Assembly (NCBI RefSeq): GCF_001613225.1
Contig: NZ_BDBY01000245.1
Span: forward strand, 1-54,886
Source: Nocardia pseudovaccinii NBRC 100343
GTDB lineage: Bacteria; Actinomycetota; Actinomycetes; Mycobacteriales; Mycobacteriaceae
Direction: 5' to 3'
DNA length: 54,886 nt
Shown: piece by piece, positions 47,784 through 54,886 of the stretch
Layout: each line of letters begins with the position of its first letter
Position numbering within the stretch: the stretch's first letter is position 1
Made by a program: the position numbers and the translations under genes
Notes under the pieces: generated by a model
What the model was told of the DNA's origin: nothing
What the model saw: the letters and a program-made list of their open reading frames with translations, nothing else
Database searches by the model: none

Positions 47784-49384
47784 GTCAGCACTACTGCCTG
47801 CTCGAGCAGGGCGAGAATCACCTCGTGCGTAGGCATTTCGCACCGCCAGCTGATGTAGCCGTCGGGCCTCACCAGAACCGCGGCGTCGGTTTTCTCGGCG
47901 CCGTACAGTTTGTGGGCAGCATAGCTGTCGGCGACGATCGCACCGGCGGGCGCGGCGGCGCTCAGATCGGGTGGGGTGATCACCTGATAGCGCACACGCT
48001 CACCGAAACGCCGCGCGACCTGGCTTTCCAATGCTTTCAATGGTGATGCGGACTGGGCGTCGCGCTGGAAGACCAGCAGCGTATGCCCGGTGTGACGCAA
48101 CTGCTTGTGCACATGCTCATCTGGGGTCAGCTCCGCCTGTGGGGCACGGTCCCCAGCGGCTATCCCATCGAGCGGCGTAACTCCAGGCACTGCCGGGACT
48201 GTCTGGTTATAGGTGATGGCAATCCCTGAGACTCCGTTCACCGCCCGCCGCACGAACTCCGGATCGGCGATGATCGCCAGACGTTCGGGAACCGGCGTGG
48301 CGTGATGATCCATGAGGAGGTTGTGCTGCCATCGCGTCCTAGCGATGACCTGTTCCGCCGCCGGGCGCCGCTCCGGCTCATACGTGTCGAGCAGCGTCTC
48401 TGGGGCTTCTCCCTTGACGACCTGGGCGAGCTTCCAACCCAGGTTGACCGCATCGGCCAATCCGAGATTCATTCCTTGTGCGCCGATGGGTGAGTGGATG
48501 TGGGCGGCATCGCCAACCAGGAAGACACGGCCGCGCCGATATGCCTCGGCGATGCGGGAGCGGATGCCGAAGTTCGATGCCCATTCGGGCTCGCCGAGAG
48601 TCACCGTGCCGTGGAAGTGGGTGTCGAGCGCCGCCTGGAATGCCTCGCGGGTGATCTCGTCTTCGGGATCCGCGTTCATATCGCTGATCAGAAACCGATA
48701 ACTGGGGCCAGGGAGGTTGAGGAGCAGGATCATGCGCTCGTCGTCGATGAGGTAGTGGGTTTCGTCCTCGGACAACGGGAGCCCGTGCACCGGCACATCT
48801 GTCATCCTCATCTGATCGGCGTGGTACTCATCGCCCACGAAGTCAATGCCCATCTGCTCGCGGACGGTGCTGCGTAAGCCATCGCACCCGATCAGCCACT
48901 CAGGATGCAGCGTCTCCTCGCGACCGTCGACCGTGTTGACCACCCGGGCGGTGATACGACCGGCATCGTCGGTCGTGACAGATCGAAGCTCGCTGTTCCA
49001 TTCAATGACGCCTCCGAGCTCGGCGAGGTACTCACGCAAGATCTGCACGATGGTGGCCTGGCTGATATTGAGTGAGTAGCGGTAACTGCTGTCAAGTTGT
49101 GTGAAATCCAACTGCGCGGTTTCGCCCACTTCCAGGAAGTGATAGTTCATCCGGAAAGAACGACGCCCCTGACGAACAAAGCGATCATCGATCCCTAACT
49201 GAGCCAACAGTTCCAGTGACCGAGCATGCAAAACGCACGCACGCGAATCAAAGGGCTGCTCGCTCGCCTGCTCGAAAACTCGGCACGGCACCCCATGCCT
49301 CCACGACACGATGGCATACATCAACCCGACCGGGCCCGCTCCGACCACGGCGATCCGATCGTGTGAAACGGAATTATGAGACAT
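47780..49384 (-). CDS. FAD-dependent aromatic monooxygenase (group A hydroxylase), 534 aa
   Basis: IAVVGAGPVGLMYAIVSWRH is the GxGxxG FAD site, WLIGCDGLRSTVREQMGI carries the DG motif for FAD/NADPH, and RVFLVGDAAHIHSPIGAQGM with NLGLADAVNLGWKLA is the GD motif. A C-terminal thioredoxin-like domain follows (about residues 400-534), as in phenol hydroxylase or TetX/RebC-type enzymes. It hydroxylates an aromatic compound, possibly an antibiotic or natural product. AAGGA precedes ATG 49384. It is first of a three-gene minus operon and lies beside a large LuxR regulator. Confidence 0.85.
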   Translation of the reverse strand: MSHNSVSHDRIAVVGAGPVGLMYAIVSWRHGVPCRVFEQASEQPFDSRACVLHARSLELLAQLGIDDRFVRQGRRSFRMNYHFLEVGETAQLDFTQLDSSYRYSLNISQATIVQILREYLAELGGVIEWNSELRSVTTDDAGRITARVVNTVDGREETLHPEWLIGCDGLRSTVREQMGIDFVGDEYHADQMRMTDVPVHGLPLSEDETHYLIDDERMILLLNLPGPSYRFLISDMNADPEDEITREAFQAALDTHFHGTVTLGEPEWASNFGIRSRIAEAYRRGRVFLVGDAAHIHSPIGAQGMNLGLADAVNLGWKLAQVVKGEAPETLLDTYEPERRPAAEQVIARTRWQHNLLMDHHATPVPERLAIIADPEFVRRAVNGVSGIAITYNQTVPAVPGVTPLDGIAAGDRAPQAELTPDEHVHKQLRHTGHTLLVFQRDAQSASPLKALESQVARRFGERVRYQVITPPDLSAAAPAGAIVADSYAAHKLYGAEKTDAAVLVRPDGYISWRCEMPTHEVILALLEQAVVLT

Positions 49385-49948
49385 GGGAAATCCTTCATGC
49401 CGTGTCGGATGCCCGACGATTTATACATGAACTGGGAATACCGTCTAGTTATTCGCCGGAGGTGAACACCTTAGAAGAATGTCGCGCATGGAGCCTCCTC
49501 GTGTCGGCGTCAGGAGCTGGTCTCTGGCGGCTCGACTGTCACACAGACGCGACGAGAACGAAATAGAGGAATACCCATTGGGTACCTACTGGGACTACGC
49601 ATGCCTAATGGTTGATCCGAGGCACTGCGGGCGCTCGTGGCCTGTCGATCAGGACGGCTAGTCGCGAAAAACACAGGTCACACATGATGCAAATGGAGAC
49701 CCAACGGCGGAAGCGTGGTGGTGATCCGAACGCGCTGTGGCCGCAAAAATGATCGAAGGATTTCGCTCTGCGCCAGGCTCGGGCCGCGACAATAGAGGGA
49801 TAGGTAGAGTGAGTGAGTCGCCAGCGCTGCACCGCCGGGAATCGAGCCGTCAGCCCGAACCGCACCACGACATCTTGTCGCAGCCAAGGGCAAGTTCGCT
49901 CGCTGATGAATCCCGCGCAGCGGGTGTAATTTACAGTGGCTGCTGGTT
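49385..49948. other. Intergenic region, no gene seen
   Basis: This stretch is less G/C-rich than its surroundings and has no steady coding frame. It separates the monooxygenase start from the stop of the LuxR regulator and should hold the monooxygenase promoter. No clear palindrome was noticed. Confidence 0.4.
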
Positions 49949-52507
49949 CTATATGCTGGACACGGGCCGTAGTCTTATTGCCGCCTCGACCTGATGCTGG
50001 ATGTGATCAGGTATGTGGTCGGCTATGCTCTTCCGGGAATCGATGTCCAATTTCTTCAATATAGCTGAAATTTGGTTGTCGACAGTCCTGGTGGATTTGG
50101 TAAGAGACCCGGCTATTTCCTCATTGGTATACCCCGCCGCGGCCAGTATCGCGACCTTCCGCGTTTCCTCTCCCAGACTGAACCAGCGGTCGCCGCCGCT
50201 GTCATCGGAGTCCATGGTCACCTCGCCACGAGGAAGATGAGGCAAATTGAATTCACCCAGACCGAGACGATGGACCTCGTTGTCGTCCGGACGTAGCCGG
50301 CGGCCGCGCTTTTCTTCCTTTTTATAGGCGGCGGAACCGAGCACTCGTCGCGCGACCTCGGTTGCGTGGCGGGACGCGTCACCGAACGTTCCCATCGAAG
50401 CGATCTTGATGCCGAGGAGGTTCCGGACCTCTTCGATCCCTCCGGCGATCTGGGCTATTTTGGTCGCGGTCGCGATATGTCTGCGGTCGTCGGAGGCGGC
50501 GGTCGTGTCGAGGGGAATACTGGCCGCCATCGCCCAGGTCAGTATCTCGACAGTCCAGGCCGCGCCCCAGTGGTCGCGCATCGAAAGCTGGTGGGTGAGC
50601 GCGTGGCGTAGAACATCCGCTGCTTTTTCGGGGTCGCCGTGTTTGGCCAGTGTCGCTCCCCAAGCCATCTCGGCCCAGGATGTTGCCCACGTAGCTCCCG
50701 ATCTGCGGGCATGGCCGAGGCATCGGGTCGCGATCTCATGGGCCTGCTCGGAGGTTCCCAGCAGAGCGGCAGCGAAGCTGGCGAACATACCAGCCATCAT
50801 CTCCGAGCCGCCGTCGCCGAGATGGTGGAACTTGTCGCGAGCCCCGACCAGGACGTCTATGGCCGATGGGTCACGCCCGGACATGAAAAGCAGTGTCCCC
50901 CGCGCCATGTCGTTCAGCGGCAAGCTGGCAGCTTCGGGCGCGTAGTCGGCGGCGCATGCCTCTAGCAAGCGTTCGGCGTCCGCGGACTGGCCTTGGCGCA
51001 CAGCGAGCCAGGCAATCGCCGACCTGGCCCGGATCTGAAGTTCGGTTGGCTGCGGGGTCAACCCCTGTGTGACGTTGAGGCAACGTTCGGTCCAGTCCCG
51101 GATATCGCGCATGCCCCCTTTGATAAAGGGGATACGGAGGCTGATCAGTCCGAGACAGATCTGCAGTCCCGCCTCGACCTCGCTCGCTTGGGCGAGACTG
51201 GTCTCGATTGCGGTGAGCAGGTTGTCCCATGCCGACCGCGCCCAATCCACGAGGGCTCGTTCGGTGGGGCTGAACCAGTGTGCCGCAGCGTGGCTGACCT
51301 TGTCGCGGTAGTAGCGCAGGTGCCGGCTCTCCAGGCGCGCTGGTTCGTCGGCCCCACGTTCGCTCAGCCGCATCCATGCGAACAGCCGCAGACTCTCCAG
51401 CAGGGAATAACGCACGTCTGTGGTGGTGAGGTGGACGGTGACAAGTGACTGATCGGCGAGTCGCTCGAGCAGCTCCTGGATTTCGCTTGTGGCCAGGGTG
51501 GTCGTTTGCTCGCCGTCAGTCGCACGCTCATTCTCAGAGCAGATTGCGTCAGAGCAGATTGCCTGGATCGCCTCCAGTTCAGCTCCGACATCGGCTGCGT
51601 CTTCTGTGCCGTCGTCGGGATTGGTGACGTAACCGGCGGCGAAGACCGACATGCGATCGAAGAGCAGTCTCTCCTTATCGCTGCACCGGTTATAGCTCCA
51701 GCCGATGAGGTCCGTGACTCCCATTTGCCGTGGCTCGGCTCCCGCACGAGGTCCGTGCCCCCACCTCAACCGCTTGTCGTCGGTTGCCCGGCCGGTGAGT
51801 TCGTCGCGGATCCGGGCCAATGGCTGGTGCCGCAATTTTGCCGCTGCCAGCCGGATAAAGAGCGGGTTGTTATGAACGTGCTTACAGATCTCGCTTGCGA
51901 TCTTAGCGTGTTCCTCATCAGCAAGGGGCCAGCCGATGAGTTCGGCGCGCTGCCGGAAAAACTCCAACGCGTGTTCGTGCGCCAAAGGCGGAACCTGGAC
52001 CACGTGCTCATCGATCCAGCTGATAAGGCCGTGGCTGGTCGCCACGATAGTCAGGTCCGGGATGGCCTCGAGCAGCGCGGCGATCAGGTTCTGAACGACA
52101 GTAACTACGTGTTCGCAGTTGTCGAAGACCACGACGGTTCGCCGCGTGTGCCCTGCCGAGTCGGCCTGGCCCAGGGTTTCGACCAGTGCATCCCATGTGG
52201 ATCGCTCGCCGCCGTCGAACTTGATCACCGCACGCGCGGTTTCCTGTTCGACCTTCGCGTAGTCCGACTTCGTGCTCAGCCGGGCCAGACGCACCCAATG
52301 CACCCGTGCGTCGCGATTGCCGGCTTTGAATCGGCGTATAGCCTCTTCGGCCAGACTTGTCTTCCCGATGCCTCCTGGTCCGATCAGGGTGATCAGCTGG
52401 CCCGACCCGTTCAGCAGGTTGTTGATCTTCTCCAACTCGCGGTCACGACCGACGAAGCGCACGGTCGGTGCCGTTGCGTCGCCGGTCCCCGCCCCGTGCA
52501 CAGTCAC
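49949..52507 (-). CDS. Large AAA-type ATPase regulator with LuxR-family C-terminal HTH, about 852 aa
   Basis: N-terminal NTPase: RFVGRDRELEKINNLLNGSG, then LITLIGPGGIGKTSLAEEAI (Walker A near residue 45) and TVVVFDNCEHVVTVVQNL (Walker B). A long helical TPR-like middle follows. The end is a LuxR HTH: LGEETRKVAILAAAGYTNEE, then IAGSLTKSTRTVDNQISAIL. This is the LAL/AfsR-like design of ligand- or NTP-controlled activators in actinobacterial specialised metabolism. It probably acts on the neighbouring monooxygenase operon. GTG 52507 begins the recognisable domain; longer starts are possible. Confidence 0.78.
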   Translation of the reverse strand: MTVHGAGTGDATAPTVRFVGRDRELEKINNLLNGSGQLITLIGPGGIGKTSLAEEAIRRFKAGNRDARVHWVRLARLSTKSDYAKVEQETARAVIKFDGGERSTWDALVETLGQADSAGHTRRTVVVFDNCEHVVTVVQNLIAALLEAIPDLTIVATSHGLISWIDEHVVQVPPLAHEHALEFFRQRAELIGWPLADEEHAKIASEICKHVHNNPLFIRLAAAKLRHQPLARIRDELTGRATDDKRLRWGHGPRAGAEPRQMGVTDLIGWSYNRCSDKERLLFDRMSVFAAGYVTNPDDGTEDAADVGAELEAIQAICSDAICSENERATDGEQTTTLATSEIQELLERLADQSLVTVHLTTTDVRYSLLESLRLFAWMRLSERGADEPARLESRHLRYYRDKVSHAAAHWFSPTERALVDWARSAWDNLLTAIETSLAQASEVEAGLQICLGLISLRIPFIKGGMRDIRDWTERCLNVTQGLTPQPTELQIRARSAIAWLAVRQGQSADAERLLEACAADYAPEAASLPLNDMARGTLLFMSGRDPSAIDVLVGARDKFHHLGDGGSEMMAGMFASFAAALLGTSEQAHEIATRCLGHARRSGATWATSWAEMAWGATLAKHGDPEKAADVLRHALTHQLSMRDHWGAAWTVEILTWAMAASIPLDTTAASDDRRHIATATKIAQIAGGIEEVRNLLGIKIASMGTFGDASRHATEVARRVLGSAAYKKEEKRGRRLRPDDNEVHRLGLGEFNLPHLPRGEVTMDSDDSGGDRWFSLGEETRKVAILAAAGYTNEEIAGSLTKSTRTVDNQISAILKKLDIDSRKSIADHIPDHIQHQVEAAIRLRPVSSI

Positions 52508-52754
52508 AAACAGGACTATATATCCGCCGGTGGATGTGTGCGCCTTGCTCGACCTGCGCCGACACCACATCCACATGGTGCGATAGTTGTATGTCGTTGT
52601 GCTGCAATATGGTTCGGCTAGGCGCTTGACTCTGATGGCTGATGGTGTTGGAAACCAGGGTATTTGGCGCGATGGGTGTAGACGGCGCCGGTCGTAGCGG
52701 CTGGGGCTGGTGTGGCGGCACATCCAAGCACGGCGCAGACTTACGAAATGTGGT

Positions 52755-52912
52755 GTTGCCCTGCCGCCAGATTCGTCGGACCGCGCACTGCGAGGCACCG
52801 AGCTGAGACCAGTCGTCGCCGGTTTGATGCCCCGACGCAGGCAGTACATAAGTGGTCGAACCGGCAGGGCTCCACCTACTATGTTCGCCGTATTGATGCC
52901 CCGACGCGGGCA
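52755..52912. CRISPR. Minimal CRISPR array next to cas12m (two clear repeats, one decayed)
   Basis: Two copies of a 29-base unit, TCGCCG + 4 bases + GATGCCCCGACGCRGGCAG, lie at 52815-52843 and 52884-52912, 69 bases apart, giving a 40-base spacer. A third, diverged copy of the GATGCCC core (GTTGCCCTGCCGC) starts at 52755, 70 bases further left. TGCCC-CGACGC-GGGCA forms a 5-bp stem-loop in the best copy, as expected for a type V crRNA handle. The array lies 45 bases beyond the stop of cas12m. Transcription direction is not settled by the sequence. Confidence 0.7.
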
Positions 52913-52957
52913 GAATCATCATAGGTTGCAAGCATTTTCAGTGCAAGATCACCCATC

Positions 52958-54766
52958 TCACCGCCCGCGCGCACGCCGCAGCATGATCACCGTCGCCGAT
53001 GAGTCGGGATCGTATTGCCGCTTGCAGCCTTCACATCGCACCGGCGGCGCCTTGTACCTTTCATCAGCCGGGTTCTGGTGCCCGCAGCGCGCATGCGTCC
53101 GGGACAACCCCGTAGCGGGCACCACCGTGACGGTGACTCCTCTGCGTACACACGCAGCTTGGATCGTGTCGCGTAATGTGCGGGGTGCGGCTATTGCCAG
53201 CTGGCGGCCGATGGCGTGTTCCACGTGCGTCGGCAGCTGGGGCCTTCGGCGAGCGGTGTCGGCGATCGAGGTGTCATCGAGCACTATGCGTCCGGCTTGA
53301 CCGGCCAGGATCGCGGCGATGTTGCACCACATATCATCTCGTCTGCGCACGGCTTTGCGCAGTCCGTGGGCTTGCCGCTCCCACCGCCTCCGGTCGACGC
53401 GCCTCCATGTCTCCAGATGTGCGGCGAGACCCGCGCCATCGGCAGGCGATTCGTCTCGCCATCGCAGCGCCACTGCTGCCAGACGGGCCGATGATCGCCA
53501 GTTAGCGACGGTCGCGGCATCTATCTGGTCGCCCTCTCGAAGTGGATGTGGCTTCGGACCGTGGTGGCCTAGCCACGTCATGAGCTTGTCCTGAATTCCG
53601 GTGAGAGCGTTGTCGCGGATGCTGGCCAGTCTGTCGGTGGTTCGTCTTCGTCGGATGGCACTGTTGCTGAATTCGATTGTGCCGGTGACACCACCGCGAT
53701 CGACGCGCATCACGTGCTGCCACGCTGGCGGCACATGAATTCGGCTGGTCGATCTCCATGTGGCTACCGTGATACCGCGGCTGGTCTTGCGCCATCCCAT
53801 GTGCACGGCCACTGTTGGCCCGTCCGTAGGAGCGACCGGTTTGGGATCGGGAATGCGTGCGGTGACCGCGAGCCGAGCTCGATAGGTATCCGCGGTACGG
53901 GTAACAGTCAGCTGGACACCAGTGATGTCCGCATCGGCCGGCAGCATGCGATTCGGCATCTGCACCGGGATGTCGACCCATTGGGCAACACCCCCGGCGG
54001 ATCCACAGCGCATGCGAACCGTGTCGCGGCCCGCGTGACGGCGCCCGGCGCGACTTAGCTGCTCCCACCGCTCGGGCTCGGTCCACGGGATCTGGATTAC
54101 ATTGCGATATTTGCCGCCAGGCTCGGCTACCAATGCCGGTGTGCGTGCCGGGTCCTTGGACTCGCGCGGCAACTCCACAGCGAGGGTGCCGGTGCCGTTG
54201 TAGCGATGATGGCGCAACTGCGCAGATCTGCCCTGTTTGCGCGCTGCCGAGATACGCCTGACGGTGGCGGCGTGGTGATTCTTGACAGCGTTGAATGTCC
54301 CCCAGTACAGGTCTCCGGACCGGCAGTATTTGGCATACAGGACTTTGCGGCTGGCTTCGAGGGCCTCGGTGAGTTCGGCCAGTCGGGGGTCAGCGTCGGC
54401 TTTGATTTCGGCGATCGCTGACCGGCGTTCGGCGCGCAGCCTCGCCACTTCGGCGCGCGCTGAGGTCAGTTCGGAAGCCAAGGGGCCAGTTATGCGTGTG
54501 ATGCCCTGTCGGGACCGCTCCGCGGCCACCTGTGCGGCGAGCTCTGTCGCGCGGGTTTCCGCGGCGACCAGCACCTTCTCGACGCTGACGACATCGGTGA
54601 ACGACGACCACAGGTCCTTGACCGCCTGTTCGTAATCCAACTGGAGCGTGACCAGGTCCTCGCGCAGATCATGAGCCAAACGCAACTGGGAGCGGACCTG
54701 GTCGGGAATCTCCCAGCCCGATGGCCCGTAGGGAATCCCGATGATGTATGTGGTCACTGCCATCAT
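52958..54766 (-). CDS. cas12m: Cas12m (type V-M, formerly V-U1/C2c4) CRISPR effector, 602 aa
   Basis: The N-terminus YGPSGWEIPDQVRSQLRLAH and DLREDLVTLQLDYEQAVKDL, then RSGDLYWGTFNAVKNHHAAT, QLRHHRYNGTGTLAVEL and ADADITGVQLTVTRTADTYR, match as I remember it the Cas12m of Mycolicibacterium mucogenicum over the whole length. The RuvC site is degraded as in that family: the first Asp is His322 (TVAVHMGW), the second block is VLDDTS (Asp497/498) and the third is YDPDSS. The zinc ribbon is CGH (561-563) and CEGC (578-581). Residues 60-145 look coiled-coil. Cas12m binds crRNA-matched dsDNA and blocks transcription without cutting. ATG 54766 or 54763 follows GAAGGGA. Confidence 0.88.
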   Translation of the reverse strand: MMAVTTYIIGIPYGPSGWEIPDQVRSQLRLAHDLREDLVTLQLDYEQAVKDLWSSFTDVVSVEKVLVAAETRATELAAQVAAERSRQGITRITGPLASELTSARAEVARLRAERRSAIAEIKADADPRLAELTEALEASRKVLYAKYCRSGDLYWGTFNAVKNHHAATVRRISAARKQGRSAQLRHHRYNGTGTLAVELPRESKDPARTPALVAEPGGKYRNVIQIPWTEPERWEQLSRAGRRHAGRDTVRMRCGSAGGVAQWVDIPVQMPNRMLPADADITGVQLTVTRTADTYRARLAVTARIPDPKPVAPTDGPTVAVHMGWRKTSRGITVATWRSTSRIHVPPAWQHVMRVDRGGVTGTIEFSNSAIRRRRTTDRLASIRDNALTGIQDKLMTWLGHHGPKPHPLREGDQIDAATVANWRSSARLAAVALRWRDESPADGAGLAAHLETWRRVDRRRWERQAHGLRKAVRRRDDMWCNIAAILAGQAGRIVLDDTSIADTARRRPQLPTHVEHAIGRQLAIAAPRTLRDTIQAACVRRGVTVTVVPATGLSRTHARCGHQNPADERYKAPPVRCEGCKRQYDPDSSATVIMLRRARGR

Positions 54767-54886
54767 GTGTCCCTTCGGGGTCGAGCCTTGAAGCACAGGA
54801 GTCAACGGCCGCAGTCGTGGGTCGGTGTCTGCGTCTTGCTTGCGGGTCTGGCTTCGGGACGTGAGCAGAGCCGAGTGACGGTGATC
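54767..54886. other. Upstream of cas12m to the window end
   Basis: About 120 bases with no gene start seen. They hold the cas12m ribosome binding site (GAAGGGA) and presumably its promoter. No repeat unit of the array type was found here. Confidence 0.35.

Noticed and set aside
49385..49948. Short frames on both strands between the monooxygenase and the LuxR gene
   Set aside because: There is no ribosome binding site and no steady codon bias, and each breaks into unrelated composition.
53000..54766. IS605-type TnpB transposon
   Set aside because: The protein resembles Cas12m across its N-terminal half, has a degraded RuvC site and an adjacent repeat array, and there is no TnpA or terminal hairpin in view.

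Overview
The window looks like a large piece of a conjugative plasmid, or plasmid-like integrative element, from a high-GC actinobacterium. Nocardia, Rhodococcus or a related mycolic-acid genus is most likely. The reasons are the strong G/C bias at third codon positions, frequent GTG and TTG starts, many small co-translated ORFs with ATGA/GTGA overlaps, and the protein families present. There is no rRNA, tRNA or core-metabolism gene. The genus is an inference.

Layout. (1) 1-12.5 kb: accessory DNA made of short hypothetical genes, a DUF6247/ParE-type toxin-antitoxin pair, a cytosine-C5 methyltransferase split by a frameshift, and other decayed genes. (2) 12.3-14.0 kb: a replication module, with a RepA_C-family initiator on the minus strand reading away from a field of 11 iterons and two DnaA-box-like sites. 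(3) 14-20.4 kb: a HAD-like protein, a NYN/LOTUS RNase-like protein, a possible PD-(D/E)XK protein and unknowns. (4) 20.5-31.8 kb, minus strand: a long operon-like block running from an FtsK/TraB-like coupling ATPase through a Walker-A-less copy of it, a ParA-like ATPase, a membrane protein plus lipoprotein pair and a GNAT to many small proteins and a MerR-like regulator. (5) 31.8-32.5 kb: the divergent control region between the two transfer operons, with a 20-bp-arm inverted repeat (oriT candidate), a promoter overlapped by a palindrome, and one 12-bp site placed symmetrically before both operons. (6) 32.5-43.3 kb, plus strand: the mating-pore operon, with a small two-TM protein, a TcpE-like protein, a VirB4-like ATPase, a VirB6-like polytopic protein, a TcpC/VirB8-like protein, an M23+SLT+NlpC/P60 cell-wall hydrolase, a Dam-type methylase and a second membrane protein plus lipoprotein pair. 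(7) 43.3-52.5 kb: HicA/HicB remnants, a nucleoside-hydrolase-like protein, an XRE regulator, an aromatic FAD monooxygenase with a coupled unknown gene, and a large AAA/LuxR regulator. (8) 52.75-54.8 kb: a Cas12m (type V-M) CRISPR effector with a very short repeat array next to it.

Two sequence families run through the element. One is a 24-bp dispersed repeat (GGGACRTGYCATC, two bases, CRCAGGTCA) in at least 16 copies, 14 of them in the same orientation and most between genes or at gene ends. The other is a family of palindromes with TACCCC/GGGGTA-like arms just upstream of plasmid genes, probably operators of one element-encoded repressor.

The parts fit together as follows. RepA with its iterons replicates the element and the ParA-like protein may partition it. 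The FtsK-like coupling ATPase and the VirB4/VirB6/TcpC/TcpE/hydrolase complex move it. The methylases may mask it from restriction. Cas12m probably acts against competing plasmids or phages by binding DNA without cutting it.
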